Shown here: piece after piece, positions 62,623-64,000 of the stretch
Numbering within the stretch: the first letter of the stretch is position 1
Layout of the letters: the number at the start of each line of letters is the position of its first letter
Position numbers and translations under genes: made by a program
Notes under the pieces: generated by a model
The model's input: the letters and a program-made list of their open reading frames with translations, nothing else
What the model was told of the DNA's origin: nothing
Database searches by the model: none
Source: JBCCMQ01 sp039026235
GTDB lineage: Bacteria; Pseudomonadota; Alphaproteobacteria; Rhodobacterales; Rhodobacteraceae
Reading direction: 5' to 3'
NCBI GenBank assembly: GCA_039026235.1
Contig: JBCCMQ010000006.1
Span: forward strand, 113,832-177,831
DNA length: 64,000 nt

Positions 62623-63175
62623 CTAGCCCGAGGTTTCGCGCAGGTGTGCCAGCAGGGCATCCCGCGCCTCTTCAACCGGCGTTGCCCAGTCGCATACGGC
62701 CGGTTGACGGAACAGGCGCATTGTCGGGTACCACGGCGTCGTATCGCCATGGAAGCCGTAGTGCCAAAAGCTCTGCGACGACAAATGGTTCCACACCGGT
62801 TTGCCAAGCGACGCGGCCAGATGAACGAGCGTTGTACCGTTAGATCATAAGATCAAGCGCCGAACTCAGCGCGGCTGCGTCGGCCAGGTCGGCGTTTCTG
62901 CAAAAGGCATCGAGAATTAGGCCACCCATGCAGGTCTCAGCCAGTCGCGCGACCGCCAGGCCCTTCGTTAGTCTGACGAGCCGCGTTCCGGGAACCGAAA
63001 CCAGCGGCAAGAACCTGTCTGGGCGCACCGAACGCAGTTGGTTGCACGGAAAGCCAAGATTGCCGGTCACGGCGACGTCTATCTTGAAGTGATCTTTGAA
63101 CGCCGCAGTACGGCCCTTAGCTCGTGTTCGGGTATCATCTGGAATGTTCAACGGCCAGGGCGCGGGGATGGGCAA
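62623..63175 (-). pseudogene. Relic of a TPR/glycosyltransferase-like protein, frameshifted and N-truncated
   Basis: Reading from the right, the relic begins near WPLNIPDDT, runs through FKIDVAVTGNLGFPCNQLRS and reaches SALDLMI before a stop at 62840. It resumes in another frame with TTLVHLAASLGKPVWNHL, TPWYPTMRLFRQP and DALLAHLRETSG up to TAG at 62623. The joined product resembles the C-terminal GT9/OGT-like domain of TPR proteins (SLGKPVW, then PWYP). A second frame change near 63165 (INIADC region) and the missing TPR half mark it as dead. Confidence 0.75.
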
Positions 63176-63228
63176 TCGGCAATGTTGATGAACCTCACAA
63201 GGTCATCGGAAGCGCGTTGGATCTGGGA

Positions 63229-64000
63229 CTAGTCCAGGTCCAATTCCGTGAAAGCCCGTTGCAGTGTGCGGCGATCAGAACCCTTCTCGAAAGGAAAGGA
63301 GTTAAAGAAAAGGTCCTGAGACAGCTTGGATCTTTGCCTCTTTGCCGTCTCAAGCTGAAGCACCGCGGCCCTCCGATCCCCGCTAAGCACGTTCGCTGCC
63401 GCCGCAATCATCCGGATATAGAAATGCGCGCTTGGAGACTGAAGGGCGCGGTTGGCCAGACTAGCGGCGCGATCATAGTCTTCGTCTTGCATTGCCGCCA
63501 GCGACTGCGTGCTGAGCATGGCATAGCGCAGCGGATCCAATGGGCTGAGCGAAAGTGCGGTGCTCGAGGCGGAAACGCCTTCAGCCGGGGACCCGCTAAA
63601 AACTTGCAATAGGCCCTGATTATAGTGTGATTGCGCGGAGTTCGGGTTTATCTTTAACGCCCTTCCCAACCAATCAAGGCCGGCCGAGATGTCGCCTTCA
63701 AGCCATTGAACCCGGCCCAAACTGAATGCGGCGAATGGGTCACTTGGGTCCAGCAGAAGGGCCTTTTCGGCTTCCTTGGCGGCGGCGCGTATGAAACCCG
63801 TCCTCCCTGAGCCAAAATTCATGAACGCATTCTGCCAATGGACGAACGACTTGCCCGAGTGCGCCCGAGAGAAATCCGGGTCCAGTGCCAGCGCCGCGTC
63901 GAAATGATGCGCGGCCAGATGATTGTTCTGTTCATCAAAGCGGTAGATGTGCGCCAGACCGATGTGAAAGTGTGACCATGCGTCGAATTCCGTGTCTGAC
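63229..64000 (-). CDS. TPR-repeat protein, C-terminal part (runs off window)
   Basis: An open frame from the window edge to the stop at 63229 encodes at least 257 residues of tetratricopeptide-like repeats: FHIGLAHIYRFDEQNNHLAA, HFDAALALDPDFSRAHSG, EKALLLDPSDPFAAFSLGR, WLGRALKINPNSAQSHYNQG and further degenerate units. The C-terminal FNSFPFEKGSDRRTLQRA is not a known domain. Such repeats are found at the ends of adenylate-cyclase-like or CadC-like regulators, but the N-terminal domain that would decide lies outside the window. Confidence 0.8.
   Translation of the reverse strand, partial: SDTEFDAWSHFHIGLAHIYRFDEQNNHLAAHHFDAALALDPDFSRAHSGKSFVHWQNAFMNFGSGRTGFIRAAAKEAEKALLLDPSDPFAAFSLGRVQWLEGDISAGLDWLGRALKINPNSAQSHYNQGLLQVFSGSPAEGVSASSTALSLSPLDPLRYAMLSTQSLAAMQDEDYDRAASLANRALQSPSAHFYIRMIAAAANVLSGDRRAAVLQLETAKRQRSKLSQDLFFNSFPFEKGSDRRTLQRAFTELDLD

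Noticed and set aside
38639..64000. A partial copy of the tRNA-Ser 3' end marking the far edge of an island
   Set aside because: Looked for the TTCGAATCCCTTCGTCTCC-type repeat by eye and found none; an attachment-site pair cannot be claimed.
1..64000. CRISPR arrays, restriction-modification, toxin-antitoxin or retron-like systems
   Set aside because: No regularly spaced repeats of 25-40 bp, no cas genes and no recognisable defence gene pair were seen.

Overview
The window is high-GC chromosomal DNA of an alphaproteobacterium, most likely Rhodobacteraceae (Roseobacter group). This rests on the nuo genes, a dcw cluster in the order mraZ-rsmH-ftsL-ftsI-murE-murF-mraY, single-chain pyruvate carboxylase, many TRAP/peptide-ABC/Lrp/GntR genes, and a probable CcsR/cuckoo-type small RNA typical of Rhodobacterales. 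No species can be named from sequence alone. All family calls come from reading the translated proteins; no database search was run.

Layout. 1-1.2 kb: the start of a complex I operon (nuoB, nuoC and the first codons of a small membrane ORF, minus strand), with no nuoA next to nuoB. 1.3-4.6 kb: a TetR regulator divergent from a Tat-signal SDR, a DUF4259 protein and an exported MsrB. 4.8-9.1 kb: a two-gene RND efflux system. 9.3-11.5 kb: glutamate decarboxylase overlapping a YrhK-like membrane protein. 11.6-13.1 kb: an EamA exporter divergent from an Lrp regulator. 13.1-16.3 kb: a compact arsenate operon (ArsR-ArsC fusion, GAPDH, ArsJ). 16.4-19.3 kb: diaminopropionate ammonia-lyase, M20 amidohydrolase and a divergent Lrp regulator. 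19.3-27.6 kb: the dcw cluster and its long, structured upstream region. 27.6-37.98 kb: Mrp, a candidate sRNA, a UvrD-type helicase with a low-GC internal patch, an FMN 2-hydroxyacid dehydrogenase, pyruvate carboxylase, a small secreted protein and a TIM-barrel protein.

38.1-40.3 kb is a decayed integration site: tRNA-Gly, tRNA-Ser, a truncated integrase joined to an IS3-family transposase remnant, and a second broken integrase on the other strand. Beyond it, 40.3-50.2 kb is an accessory catabolic region: TSUP permease, nitroreductase-family flavoprotein, GntR regulator, LigM-type tetrahydrofolate O-demethylase, TRAP transporter, a ThDP-dependent decarboxylase-like enzyme and the C-terminal relic of a vanillin/benzaldehyde-type aldehyde dehydrogenase. 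Together these suggest uptake and demethylation of a methoxylated aromatic (2-oxo)acid. 50.4-58.4 kb is a second accessory unit: peptide-type ABC transporter, CocE/NonD hydrolase and a divergent HTH regulator. 58.5-62 kb holds a siroheme nitrite/sulfite reductase with a CysJ-like diflavin reductase. The end contains non-coding or decayed DNA, a frameshifted TPR/glycosyltransferase-like relic and the C-terminal part of a TPR protein that runs off the window.

The signals most worth a second look are the double-hairpin sRNA locus at 28.9-29.03 kb, the interrupted long hairpin and TGGGA repeat arrays upstream of mraZ, the low-GC patch inside the helicase 2B region, the mycofactocin-type SDR without visible mycofactocin genes, the possibly leaderless arsenate operon with an operator touching its start codon, and the LigM/decarboxylase/TRAP module.
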